A DNA stretch of 16,872 nucleotides from CF-161 sp035638495 (lineage in GTDB: Bacteria; Chloroflexota; Dormibacteria; Dormibacterales; Dormibacteraceae), in the NCBI GenBank assembly GCA_035638495.1, contig DASQZW010000295.1, positions 1 through 16,872 on the forward strand, written 5' to 3'. The notes beneath the pieces are model-generated. The model saw nothing but the letters and a program-made list of their open reading frames with translations, was not told the origin of the DNA and did not search any database. Made by a program: the position numbers and the translations under genes. Positions within the stretch are counted from its first letter, which is position 1, and each line of letters begins with the position of its first letter. Below are positions 6,787 to 13,189 of the stretch, piece after piece.

Positions 6787-7742
6787 GCGAGTCCGCTCGC
6801 GACCTGCGAGCGCACGACCCGGTGCCGGCGGGTCCGGCGCTGCTCGTCACCAGCCCCAACTCCCGGCGGTCGACCCGCGGGCTGCCGCAGGCACGCGCCG
6901 CCCTGTCGGACCTGGGCATCGAGGTGGCGGAGGAGCTGCCGGTCGACCAGGCCGCACGCCTCCCGGAGCTCGTCGGTCCCGAGCCGCCCGCCCGGCTCGT
7001 CCTGGCCGCCGGCGGGGACGGGACGGTCGGCGCGGTCGCCAACCATCTCGCCCACACCCGAGCCGTGCTGGGCGTACTGCCGCTCGGCACCTCCAACGAC
7101 TTCGCGCGGTCGCTCGCGATCCCGATGCGGATCGACAGGGCGGTCGGCCTCCTTCGCGGGGGCAAGGTGTCGACGATCGACCTGGGCTGCCTCGTCGTGC
7201 CCGGGCGCGAACCCCTCCACTTCGTCCACGCGGCCACGGTCGGCCTCAACGTCAGCTTCGCGAAGCTGGCGACGCGTGCCTCGCTGCGGAGGCGGCTCGG
7301 GCGCCTCACCTACGTCTTCGCGGCCGTCGTGGCCCTGCGCGAGCGCAGGCTCTTCGACTGTGCGATCGTGTGCGAGGGCCGCGACGAGCGCTGGCCCCTG
7401 ACCCACCTCTCGGTCATCAACGCGCCCGTGTTCGGCGGGTTCCTGGGCATGCGAGTCGGCGGCTCGAGCCCGGACGACCGCCTCCTGGACGTCCTGGCCG
7501 TCGAGGATCTCCCGATCCGCCGGATGCTGCTCGCGGCGATCCACCAGCTGTTCCGCATCTCCAGCCCGCTCGAGGGGGTGCATGCCCTGCACGTCTCCGA
7601 GATGCGGGTGCACACGGAGGTGCCGCTGGAGGTGGCCCTGGACGGAGAGGTCCTGGGCACGCTGCCCGCCGACTTCGTCGTGGCGGGAGAGGCCCTGCGG
7701 GTGGTGACCCCGCTCGACTTCGACGACGTCTCCGACCGCTGA
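6783..7742 (+). CDS. Diacylglycerol kinase-family lipid kinase (YegS/DgkB-like)
   Basis: A 319-residue cytosolic lipid kinase. The nucleotide-binding signature GGDGT is at residues 77-81, followed by GVLPLGTSNDFARS (about 97-110), the two defining motifs of the DAGK catalytic domain. The C-terminal beta domain contains VALDGEVLG, matching the family DGE motif. The length is normal. Substrates in the family include diacylglycerol, phosphatidylglycerol and sphingoid bases; which applies is unknown. The GTG start overlaps the stop of the membrane-protein gene (GTGA), so it belongs to the TetR-led unit. It faces the UbiB-like fragment across nine bases. Confidence 0.92.
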   Translation: MSESARDLRAHDPVPAGPALLVTSPNSRRSTRGLPQARAALSDLGIEVAEELPVDQAARLPELVGPEPPARLVLAAGGDGTVGAVANHLAHTRAVLGVLPLGTSNDFARSLAIPMRIDRAVGLLRGGKVSTIDLGCLVVPGREPLHFVHAATVGLNVSFAKLATRASLRRRLGRLTYVFAAVVALRERRLFDCAIVCEGRDERWPLTHLSVINAPVFGGFLGMRVGGSSPDDRLLDVLAVEDLPIRRMLLAAIHQLFRISSPLEGVHALHVSEMRVHTEVPLEVALDGEVLGTLPADFVVAGEALRVVTPLDFDDVSDR

Positions 7743-7751
7743 CCCGCACCA

Positions 7752-8132
7752 TCAGCTCCCTCCCTCGTGCCGGATGCCCACGACCACGCGCAGCATCAGC
7801 GCGCCCGTCGCGCAGAGGCCTACCCATGCCAGCACGGTGTAGAGGCTGGCCGAGCTCGGCAGCGTCGGTCCCCCGTGGACGCCGAGGAGCAGCACCGAGA
7901 TCAGCCCGAGCGACGCCGCCAGGAATGCCTGCACGGCACGGTCGACCAGTCGGGCCACCAGGCGCCTTTCCGCCGGGTCCAGCGTCAGCCGGAGGTTCGT
8001 CATCAGGCGGCCCTGCTCCAGCGCAGTGCCGATGCGGTCCAGCCGGCGAGGCAGCCGCCGGACGATCGGCACCGCCTCCAACAGCTCGTCCCGCAGCCAG
8101 CCCGACGTCGAGGCCGGGGTGACCGAGTCCAT
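7752..8132 (-). CDS. Orphan C-terminal domain of a UbiB/ABC1-like protein
   Basis: The 126 residues match the end of UbiB/ABC1 atypical kinases: a helix LRDELLEAVPIVRRLPRRLDRIG, the linker EQGRLMTNLRLTLDP, then two membrane spans (about residues 68-86 and 97-118) with a GGP turn. The kinase domain with its KxGQ and nucleotide motifs is absent, and none of the three frames of the upstream 190 bases shows it. It is either a decayed remnant or a small membrane protein descended from this tail. The ATG at 8132 has no obvious Shine-Dalgarno; the frame stays open further upstream, so the start is uncertain. Confidence 0.6.
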   Translation of the reverse strand: MDSVTPASTSGWLRDELLEAVPIVRRLPRRLDRIGTALEQGRLMTNLRLTLDPAERRLVARLVDRAVQAFLAASLGLISVLLLGVHGGPTLPSSASLYTVLAWVGLCATGALMLRVVVGIRHEGGS

Positions 8133-8190
8133 GAGGCACGTCGCGCCGTGCTCTCTGACCTCGTCGATCAGGGTTCGCCCGCATCTGACG

Positions 8191-8248
8191 GGTGACCGAC
8201 GAGGTGACCGATTTTGCGGCGGGGCGGTCGACGAGAGTGATTCTCTCG
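8191..8248. repeat. Short direct repeat and adjacent hairpin
   Basis: GGTGACCGA occurs at 8191-8199 and 8203-8211, a 12-base period that places both copies on nearly the same DNA face. A hairpin CGAGAG/CTCTCG with a five-base loop follows at 8232-8248. Both lie in the 193-base gap between the 39-residue ORF and the UbiB-like fragment, so they could be a regulator site and a terminator on the - strand. No T-run follows the hairpin. Confidence 0.35.
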
Positions 8249-8325
8249 GTCGCCGTGCCGATGCAACCGCCCCAGCGCGGACCCGACGAGGCGAGCGGAC
8301 GCCGGCGCCGTGTCCTGGTTGCGGT

Positions 8326-8445
8326 CTAGCGGCGGCCGCGCACGGCGCCGATCGCCAGCCAGATGAACCCGAACACGACGAGGCCCATGACCAGGTAGAG
8401 GGCGGGCACGCCCCAGGGCTCACGCACGATGCTGGTGCGGACCAT
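8326..8445 (-). CDS. 39-residue single-span membrane protein
   Basis: A short frame reading MVRTSIVREPWG, then a hydrophobic stretch (about residues 13-33, including LYLVMGLVVFGFIWLAIGA), ending in AVRGRR and TAG. The charge pattern and length are those of a small inner-membrane protein with a basic cytoplasmic tail. No clear ribosome-binding site is seen. It is divergent from the methyltransferase gene that starts at 8508. The clean hydrophobic span argues for a real gene; I do not recognise a family. Confidence 0.55.
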   Translation of the reverse strand: MVRTSIVREPWGVPALYLVMGLVVFGFIWLAIGAVRGRR

Positions 8446-8495
8446 ACGTGAGCAACCGCCCGCTGCGCGACGGTACTGTGCGCTGCTCCTGTGGC

Positions 8496-8501
8496 TATCC
8501 T
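8496..8501 (+). promoter_or_regulatory. -10 box of a leaderless methyltransferase gene
   Basis: TATCCT is followed by exactly six bases and then the ATG at 8508, placing the transcription start at or next to the start codon. There is no Shine-Dalgarno. A -35 near 8473-8478 (GTACTG) is weak. Confidence 0.6.
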
Positions 8502-8507
8502 TGCCTG

Positions 8508-9374
8508 ATGTCCGCTGGCCAGCTGTTCGGCGCGCACTCCAACTACTTCTTCGACCGCAACGCGGACGAGCGGCAACGCCTGGAGAACCAGTTCCACCTG
8601 TTCGGCGAGGACTTCGATCGCTGGTTCGACGAGGCGCTGCGGATGGGCGGCCTGTCGATGGATCCCGGCGGGGCAGCGTGGAGGATGCTCGATCTGGGGT
8701 GCGGCGAGGGCCAGTTCACCCGGCGGACCGCGGACCGCTATCCGAACGCCACGTTCGTCGGCGCCGACGTCGACAGGGCGGCAGTGGAAGCCGCTTCGCG
8801 AGGCGCCGCCGGGAACATCGAGTTCCTGGTCCACGACGCACGCGAGCCGCTGCCGCAGGCGCCGGTGCTCGACGGCGGGGCGGCCTTCGACGTCGCGGTC
8901 ATGTGGATGGTCCTCCTCTACCTGCCCGACAGGACGGGCGCCCTCGCCAATGTGGCCCGGGCCGTCTCACCTGGCGGCGTCGTGCTGCTGTGCAACCAGG
9001 CGGACGACGGGGTCAGGTTCAGCCACCCGGCCGCGACGGAGTTGATCGAGGCCACCTTCGAAATGGGCAGGCGGTTCGGCATTTTGATGTCCGAGACGAG
9101 CCTGGACGCCCCCCTCGAGGAGACCGGGTTCGTGGACGTGACCACCGTCACGCTGGAGTATCCGCTGGGCGGCGCCACGAGCTGGGGCCAGCGCTGGTGG
9201 GCCCACCTGCTGACCACGCTCGCCGCCACGCGACGCGCGGTGGTGGACGTCGGCCGCCTGATGGACGGGGCGGAGTTCGACCGCAAGCTCGATCTGCTGG
9301 CCGCCGAGCCCATGCTGCGCCACTCGGGGCACTGGGACTTCCTGGTGACCGTGGCCCGGCGGCGGGGCGGCTGA
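8508..9374 (+). CDS. Class I SAM-dependent methyltransferase
   Basis: A 288-residue protein with the Rossmann methyltransferase core: motif I LDLGCGEGQF (residues 61-70), acidic Asp87 or Asp89 at the end of strand 2 (VGADVD), FDVAVMWMVLLYL as motif post-I/II, and VSPGGVVLLC. An N-terminal helical lid of about 55 residues and a C-terminal cap (WGQRWWAHLLTTL) surround the core and should set substrate choice, which is unknown. The GTG at 8448 would add 20 residues, but the -10 box at 8496-8501 would then lie inside the gene, so the ATG at 8508 is preferred. It stands alone between divergent and convergent neighbours. Confidence 0.88.
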   Translation: MSAGQLFGAHSNYFFDRNADERQRLENQFHLFGEDFDRWFDEALRMGGLSMDPGGAAWRMLDLGCGEGQFTRRTADRYPNATFVGADVDRAAVEAASRGAAGNIEFLVHDAREPLPQAPVLDGGAAFDVAVMWMVLLYLPDRTGALANVARAVSPGGVVLLCNQADDGVRFSHPAATELIEATFEMGRRFGILMSETSLDAPLEETGFVDVTTVTLEYPLGGATSWGQRWWAHLLTTLAATRRAVVDVGRLMDGAEFDRKLDLLAAEPMLRHSGHWDFLVTVARRRGG

Positions 9375-9381
9375 CCTGCGC

Positions 9382-9440
9382 CCGGGTGCCCGGACAGAGC
9401 GGTAGCTCGCAAGTGTGCCGGTCGCGCCCCCGGAACCGGG
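9382..9440. terminator. Cluster of G/C-rich hairpins between convergent genes
   Basis: The 88-base gap between two convergent genes holds three self-complementary elements: CCGGGTGCCCGG (9382-9393), GAGC-GGTA-GCTC (9397-9408) and CCCGGAACCGGG (9429-9440). Their placement suits transcription termination in both directions. No T-run is present on either strand, so factor-dependent ends or a structured RNA are alternatives. Confidence 0.4.
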
Positions 9441-9462
9441 TGAGGAGACAAAGCGTCCCCGA

Positions 9463-10191
9463 CTAGGGCGGGCCGGGAGACAGCTCCATCTTGGGCGCCA
9501 CCCGGGCCATGGGCGGCTCGTCTCCGGCGGTTTGATCCACCGGCTCCGCCGACCTGGGCGCCTCGACCGGCACCGCCGCCGCCTTCAGCATGCTCTGGAT
9601 CTCGGTGACCGCGGCCATGATGCCCTCGACGACCTTCGCGCGCTGCTTTTCGAGCTGGTCGGCGTGCTCGACGACCTGCTCGACCGCGCGGGCCTCGACG
9701 AGCACCCGGTGGCTCTGCATCAGGGATTGGTACTGCGCGATCTCGCCGGTGATCGACTGGAAGGTCGCGGCCAGACGGGCTCCGTCCGGATCGAGCGTCA
9801 GCCCGGCCCGCGCCGATTCGAAGTGGCCACGGGCGGACATCTCCAGCCGTTCCATCTCCACGTTGTCCCCTGGCCGGCCCCACTGCATGAGGAGCGCCAG
9901 TCGCTCGAGGTCGAACAGCGCCCTGGCCAGCTCCTTCGCGTCTTCGTTGAGTCGGGCCAGTCGTGCGTCACGCAGCCGTGCTGCGTCCTGTATCACCGCC
10001 TGCCGCAACTGGTGGCTGTGCTCCAGTGCGAGGGTCGCCAGGTCGTGCGCCCGCTCCCGCTGGCGCTCATCGGCGGTGCGGCGGGCTCGCTGAGAATCGA
10101 GGATCACCGCCAGCGCCGACATGATGATCGCAGCCACCAAGCCCCCGACCAGCGCGGCCTCGATCCCACTCACGACGGAAGCGTAATCCAT
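9463..10191 (-). CDS. Single-span membrane protein with long coiled coil, unknown function
   Basis: A 242-residue protein. One N-terminal membrane span (about residues 10-31, ALVGGLVAAIIMSALAVIL) is followed by a highly charged helical region rich in Arg, Glu, Ala and Leu (about 33-215), probably a coiled coil, and a Pro-rich acidic tail. I recognise no domain. The layout resembles envelope or septum scaffold-like proteins, but nothing specific supports a role. The ATG at 10191 follows a G-run that may act as ribosome-binding site. Low Cys content and steady codon use suggest an ordinary native gene. Confidence 0.75.
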   Translation of the reverse strand: MDYASVVSGIEAALVGGLVAAIIMSALAVILDSQRARRTADERQRERAHDLATLALEHSHQLRQAVIQDAARLRDARLARLNEDAKELARALFDLERLALLMQWGRPGDNVEMERLEMSARGHFESARAGLTLDPDGARLAATFQSITGEIAQYQSLMQSHRVLVEARAVEQVVEHADQLEKQRAKVVEGIMAAVTEIQSMLKAAAVPVEAPRSAEPVDQTAGDEPPMARVAPKMELSPGPP

Positions 10192-10218
10192 GCCCCCCGC
10201 GCAAACGGGCTGGGCGGG

Positions 10219-10308
10219 TCAGCCGGCGACGATGCGCCCGACGTTGTCGAGCATCGCCTCGAGCAGCAGGTCGTGGAGCGGCCGCGCGTGAATGCTTGCG
10301 ACCTTCAT
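10219..10308 (-). CDS. 29-residue ORF translationally coupled to a membrane protein gene
   Basis: The ATG at 10308 overlaps the stop of the upstream 141-residue gene in the ATGA arrangement used by real coupled genes in this window. The frame reads MKVASIHARPLHDLLLEAMLDNVGRIVAG and ends in TGA. The middle can form an amphipathic helix. There is no homologue I recognise, and a chance overlap cannot be excluded. Confidence 0.35.
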   Translation of the reverse strand: MKVASIHARPLHDLLLEAMLDNVGRIVAG

Positions 10309-10730
10309 CCCACGACCTCCTCCCGCGGTCCCGCCGCGGCCCGACGCAATACCGCCAGGCCGGCCCCGCACAGGAGCAGCCCGGCGGCGATCTCTACCAG
10401 CACCACGACCCAGGCGAACGCGTCAGGCCGCAAGGCCAGGTAGGAGTCGCTCAGCGCGCCCCACGGCGGAGCCACGTGGGCGGCGGCCACGCCGGCGGCG
10501 GACGCGAAGCCGACCGCGGTCGCCAGCAGAGGCGCCCGTGGGCTCCTCCTGACGGCGAGGGCCAGGGCCAGCAGCGCCCCCAGGGTGATGAGCAGCCCGC
10601 CCGCCAGCACCTCAGGGGTCTCCCCCAGCAGCGGCCGGCCCCAGCCGCGGCGCAGGTGGTCGGCGCTGTGCAGCAGGTTGGCGGCCAGGAAGACAACGGC
10701 CGCGGCGGTCAGCCTTCGATCAGCGTCCAT
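10305..10730 (-). CDS. Four-span membrane protein with HxxDH motif
   Basis: A 141-residue hydrophobic protein with four predicted spans (about residues 7-21, 41-60, 68-86 and 104-128). HSADHLR near the end of span 1 gives an H-x2-DH motif, and APPWGALSDSY lies between spans 3 and 4. I recall similar actinobacterial membrane proteins of unknown function but cannot name a family. The start is set by a perfect ribosome-binding site, GGAGGTGA (10740-10733), a few bases before the ATG; the frame is open far upstream only as a shadow of tetR. It is divergent from an LmrA/YxaF-type TetR gene and is the likely target of that repressor. Confidence 0.82.
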   Translation of the reverse strand: MDADRRLTAAAVVFLAANLLHSADHLRRGWGRPLLGETPEVLAGGLLITLGALLALALAVRRSPRAPLLATAVGFASAAGVAAAHVAPPWGALSDSYLALRPDAFAWVVVLVEIAAGLLLCGAGLAVLRRAAAGPREEVVG

Positions 10731-10744
10731 CTTCACCTCCTCGA

Positions 10745-10762
10745 CTAGATAGATCGCTCTAG
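10745..10762. promoter_or_regulatory. Palindromic operator between divergent tetR and membrane protein genes
   Basis: CTAGATAGATCGCTCTAG is an 18-bp dyad (CTAGA-N2-GATC-N2-TCTAG). It lies four bases from the ribosome-binding site of the - strand gene and 13 bases from the -10 box of tetR, so a bound dimer could block both. It resembles the TAGACC-N4-GGTCTA type of site of LmrA/YxaF repressors only in its outer TAGA/TCTA half-ends. Operator function is inferred. Confidence 0.6.
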
Positions 10763-10775
10763 CGACGACTCCTCG

Positions 10776-10781
10776 TAGCAT
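10776..10781 (+). promoter_or_regulatory. -10 box of a leaderless tetR gene
   Basis: TAGCAT is followed by six bases and the GTG start at 10788, the same spacing as at 8496-8508. No Shine-Dalgarno precedes the GTG, in agreement with a leaderless transcript. Confidence 0.55.
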
Positions 10782-10787
10782 ACATCC

Positions 10788-11381
10788 GTGGCCGACCTCA
10801 GCACGTCCGACCGCCCGGGCACCCGGGAGCGGATCCTCGACACGACCGCCGAACTCTTCCGGCGCTATGGGTACACCGGCACCGGCCTGAAGCAGATCGT
10901 GGCCCTGGCCAATGCCCCCTTCGGATCGATCTATCACTTCTTTCCCGGCGGCAAGGAGCAGCTGGGCGCCGAGGTCATCCACCGCTCCGGCAGGATGTAC
11001 GAGGAGCTGCTGACCGCGATCGTGGACGCCGCCCCCGACCTGGAGAGCGGCCTGCGGGACTGTTTCCTGGGGGCCGCCGCCGTGCTGGTCGAGACGGACT
11101 ACGCCGACGCATGCCCGATCGAGACGGTGGCCCTGGAGGTGGCCAGCGCAAACGAGACCCTCCGGCTCGCCACCGCCGAGGTCTTCGCGAGCTGGATCCG
11201 CGCAGCCGTCGCCCGTTTCACCGGGTCCGGAGTCCCCGCGGAGCACGCTGAGGACCTGGCCCTGAGCGTGGTCGCCCTCCTGGAGGGCGCGTTCGTGCTT
11301 GCGCGTGCGGCGAAGGACGTCCAACCGCTGCGGGCCGCCGGCGAGGCGGCGGTGGCCCTGCTCGAACGCGCCCGCGCCTGA
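10788..11381 (+). CDS. TetR-family repressor, LmrA/YxaF type
   Basis: A 197-residue regulator. The DNA-binding domain (about residues 11-60) includes RERILDTTAELFRRYGY and the recognition helix region SIYHFFPGGKEQLG, with the FPGGKE form seen in LmrA/YxaF and QacR relatives. The C-terminal domain contains DACPIETVALEVASANETLR, another mark of this subfamily. In Bacillus, LmrA and YxaF respond to flavonoids, and members elsewhere control efflux or quinone-type redox genes; the ligand here is unknown. The gene is divergent from a small membrane protein gene and shares an operator with it. Confidence 0.9.
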   Translation: MADLSTSDRPGTRERILDTTAELFRRYGYTGTGLKQIVALANAPFGSIYHFFPGGKEQLGAEVIHRSGRMYEELLTAIVDAAPDLESGLRDCFLGAAAVLVETDYADACPIETVALEVASANETLRLATAEVFASWIRAAVARFTGSGVPAEHAEDLALSVVALLEGAFVLARAAKDVQPLRAAGEAAVALLERARA

Positions 11382-11396
11382 GCCGGCCGGCCCTAC

Positions 11397-13076
11397 TCAG
11401 GACGACTCGATCACGGGCACGACGAGGAAGGAGTCGTATCGCCCGCCCGTGAACAGCCGATGCGGGCCACGGTTCACCGAGTCGGTGTGCCCGAAGCTCG
11501 GGTAGTCGCGCAGCTCGTGACCCTGGACGACCAGCCGCAGCGACGACCCGGCCTCGAACAGGGTGCTCGAGGGGAGGATCTCGACCTCGGCAGCAACCAG
11601 CTGGCCCGGCCGCGCCTTCTGCAGGCGGCGGTGGGTGTGCCACGGCCGCGTCTCCGTGGACCGCGCCTCGTCCAGCTCCCGGTGGGAGAGCCGGAGCCAG
11701 CCCTTGGCGACGACGTCGTCGGGCAGGAAGTTGTAGCCCGAGAACCCGACGGCGGTGCCCGCGGGATCGAGCTTCTCGATCCCGACGAACAGGTCGGCGT
11801 CGTCGGCCTCCTCGGCCGCGATCCAGAGACGCAGGCGCATGGCGCCGGTGACCTCGGTGTCGCGGTCCAGGCGCAGCACGAAGGTCGCCCGGTTGGGGTC
11901 ACGGGCCCGCGCGGACGAGGCGTACGCCACGCTGGCCTCCTCGGTGACCGGGGCCTCCGCGAGCAGGCCGCGGCCGGCGTCGAGGTTGAACCGGCGTGCG
12001 GTGGTGCCCCGCGGCGGCCAGCCCGGCTCGCCCCGGACGGCCTGCGTGGAGGAGTCGCGACGGACCTCGAGGCGGACCCGGGGCACGTCGAGCATGCCCG
12101 AGTCGCTGCCCTTGAGGAAGCAGTCGAAGAACTGCCGCTGCGTGCGCCGAGCCTCGTCGCCGTAGAACGTCTCCCACTTCCGCCGCCCGTGGGTGTACAG
12201 CCACTTGTGCTCCGACGCGATGCGCACGAAACCCTCGAGGCTGCCGCGCGTGTGCAGCCCCTGGTCCGACCAGCTGGCGCAGACCAGCGCAGGCACCGTG
12301 ATGCTGGCCAGGTCGGGCCGCCGGCTGGCCCAGTACTCGTCGTCCAGCGGATGGCGCTGGATCTGGTCGAGCAGGTCCTCGCCGAGCGGGAAGGCCGGGT
12401 TGTGATGGGCCCGCACGCGCTGCCGGTAGAAGGAGGGGACGAAGCCCGTCTCGCGCATCCCGCCGTGGAACGCCATCTCGCGATACATGTCGCTGACGCC
12501 TTCCCAGGGCATGATGGCCGCGAGGTGCGGCGGGCGCAGCGGCGCGACCGCCCACTGGGACATGGCCAGGTAGGAGACCCCGCACAGGCCGACCCTGCCC
12601 GTGCTCCAGGGCTGCGCCGCGGCCCACTCGATCAGGTCGAAGTAGTCCTCGGCGTCCTGAGGGGACAGCCACGTCGCACGCCCCTCCGAGCGCCACATCC
12701 CACGCACGTCGGCGTGCACGACCACGTAGCCGAACGGCACCCAGAAGCCCGGGTCCGGGGCCTCGAACGCGGCGTAGTCCGAGGTCCGGATCGGGCCGGG
12801 CTCCATGCCGAGCGCACGGAACAGCCCGTAGTCCTCCGGGATCTCGTCCTTGCCGTAGGGCGACACCGAGAGCACGACCGGGTGGCGGCCACCCTGGGCC
12901 GGCCGGAAGACGTTGACCATCAGACGGACGCCATCGCGCATCGCAACCGGCACGCCCCTGTCGAACTGCACGCCGGCAACCGGCCGCGGCCGGCGGCGCC
13001 AGCGCTGACGGACCTGGTAGGCCGCCACCCGCGCGGTCCGCGTGACCGGTCGGAGCGCGGCGGCTATCGACGACAT
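11397..13076 (-). CDS. CocE/NonD-family alpha/beta hydrolase (peptidase S15-like)
   Basis: A 559-residue serine hydrolase with the two-domain structure of cocaine esterase and X-Pro dipeptidyl-peptidases. The alpha/beta domain starts near residue 35 (RDGVRLMVNVFRPA), has the oxyanion-region Tyr in SVSPYGKDE, and the nucleophile elbow CGVSYLAMSQW with Ser168. Asp271 (SWSDQGLHTRG) and His296 (HGRRKWETFY) complete the triad. The C-terminal jelly-roll domain begins near residue 335 (RLEVRRD). Substrates in the family are esters or amides with acyl groups; this one is unknown. The N-terminus is basic with no signal peptide, so it is probably cytosolic. The ATG at 13076 is chosen because the family fold starts soon after and a TACGCT -10 box lies at 13117-13112; the longer frame is not conserved sequence. 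Confidence 0.9.
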   Translation of the reverse strand: MSSIAAALRPVTRTARVAAYQVRQRWRRRPRPVAGVQFDRGVPVAMRDGVRLMVNVFRPAQGGRHPVVLSVSPYGKDEIPEDYGLFRALGMEPGPIRTSDYAAFEAPDPGFWVPFGYVVVHADVRGMWRSEGRATWLSPQDAEDYFDLIEWAAAQPWSTGRVGLCGVSYLAMSQWAVAPLRPPHLAAIMPWEGVSDMYREMAFHGGMRETGFVPSFYRQRVRAHHNPAFPLGEDLLDQIQRHPLDDEYWASRRPDLASITVPALVCASWSDQGLHTRGSLEGFVRIASEHKWLYTHGRRKWETFYGDEARRTQRQFFDCFLKGSDSGMLDVPRVRLEVRRDSSTQAVRGEPGWPPRGTTARRFNLDAGRGLLAEAPVTEEASVAYASSARARDPNRATFVLRLDRDTEVTGAMRLRLWIAAEEADDADLFVGIEKLDPAGTAVGFSGYNFLPDDVVAKGWLRLSHRELDEARSTETRPWHTHRRLQKARPGQLVAAEVEILPSSTLFEAGSSLRLVVQGHELRDYPSFGHTDSVNRGPHRLFTGGRYDSFLVVPVIESS

Positions 13077-13111
13077 GACGTGGCGCTCGGGAACAAGGTG
13101 TCGCTGCCCGT

Positions 13112-13117
13112 AGCGTA
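13112..13117 (-). promoter_or_regulatory. Candidate -10 box of the CocE-like hydrolase gene
   Basis: On the - strand TACGCT would start transcription near 13105, about 30 bases before the ATG at 13076. It lies in the 113-base gap after the DUF2207-like gene, whose remaining bases show no further element I can support. Confidence 0.3.
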
Positions 13118-13189
13118 CCGTCGAGAAGGTCGCCGGCAGGCAGTCCGGCAGCCCGCCCACCGGGCGCGCGCGTCCGGGGCCGCGGCGCG

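Noticed and set aside
6138..7613. Long - strand frame opposite the lipid kinase and Cys-rich membrane protein genes
   Set aside because: Antisense shadow of genes with GGDGT and other clear motifs; no start signal or domain of its own.
7752..8834. Full 360-codon - strand frame as one protein including the UbiB-like tail
   Set aside because: Only the last 126 codons resemble a family; the upstream part crosses the 39-residue ORF and the start of the + strand methyltransferase gene and has no recognisable sequence.
9375..9462. A tRNA or known riboswitch, because AGCGGTAGCTCG resembles a D-arm
   Set aside because: No anticodon arm, T-loop (GGTTCGA-like) or acceptor pairing can be drawn on either strand, and no riboswitch consensus I know fits.
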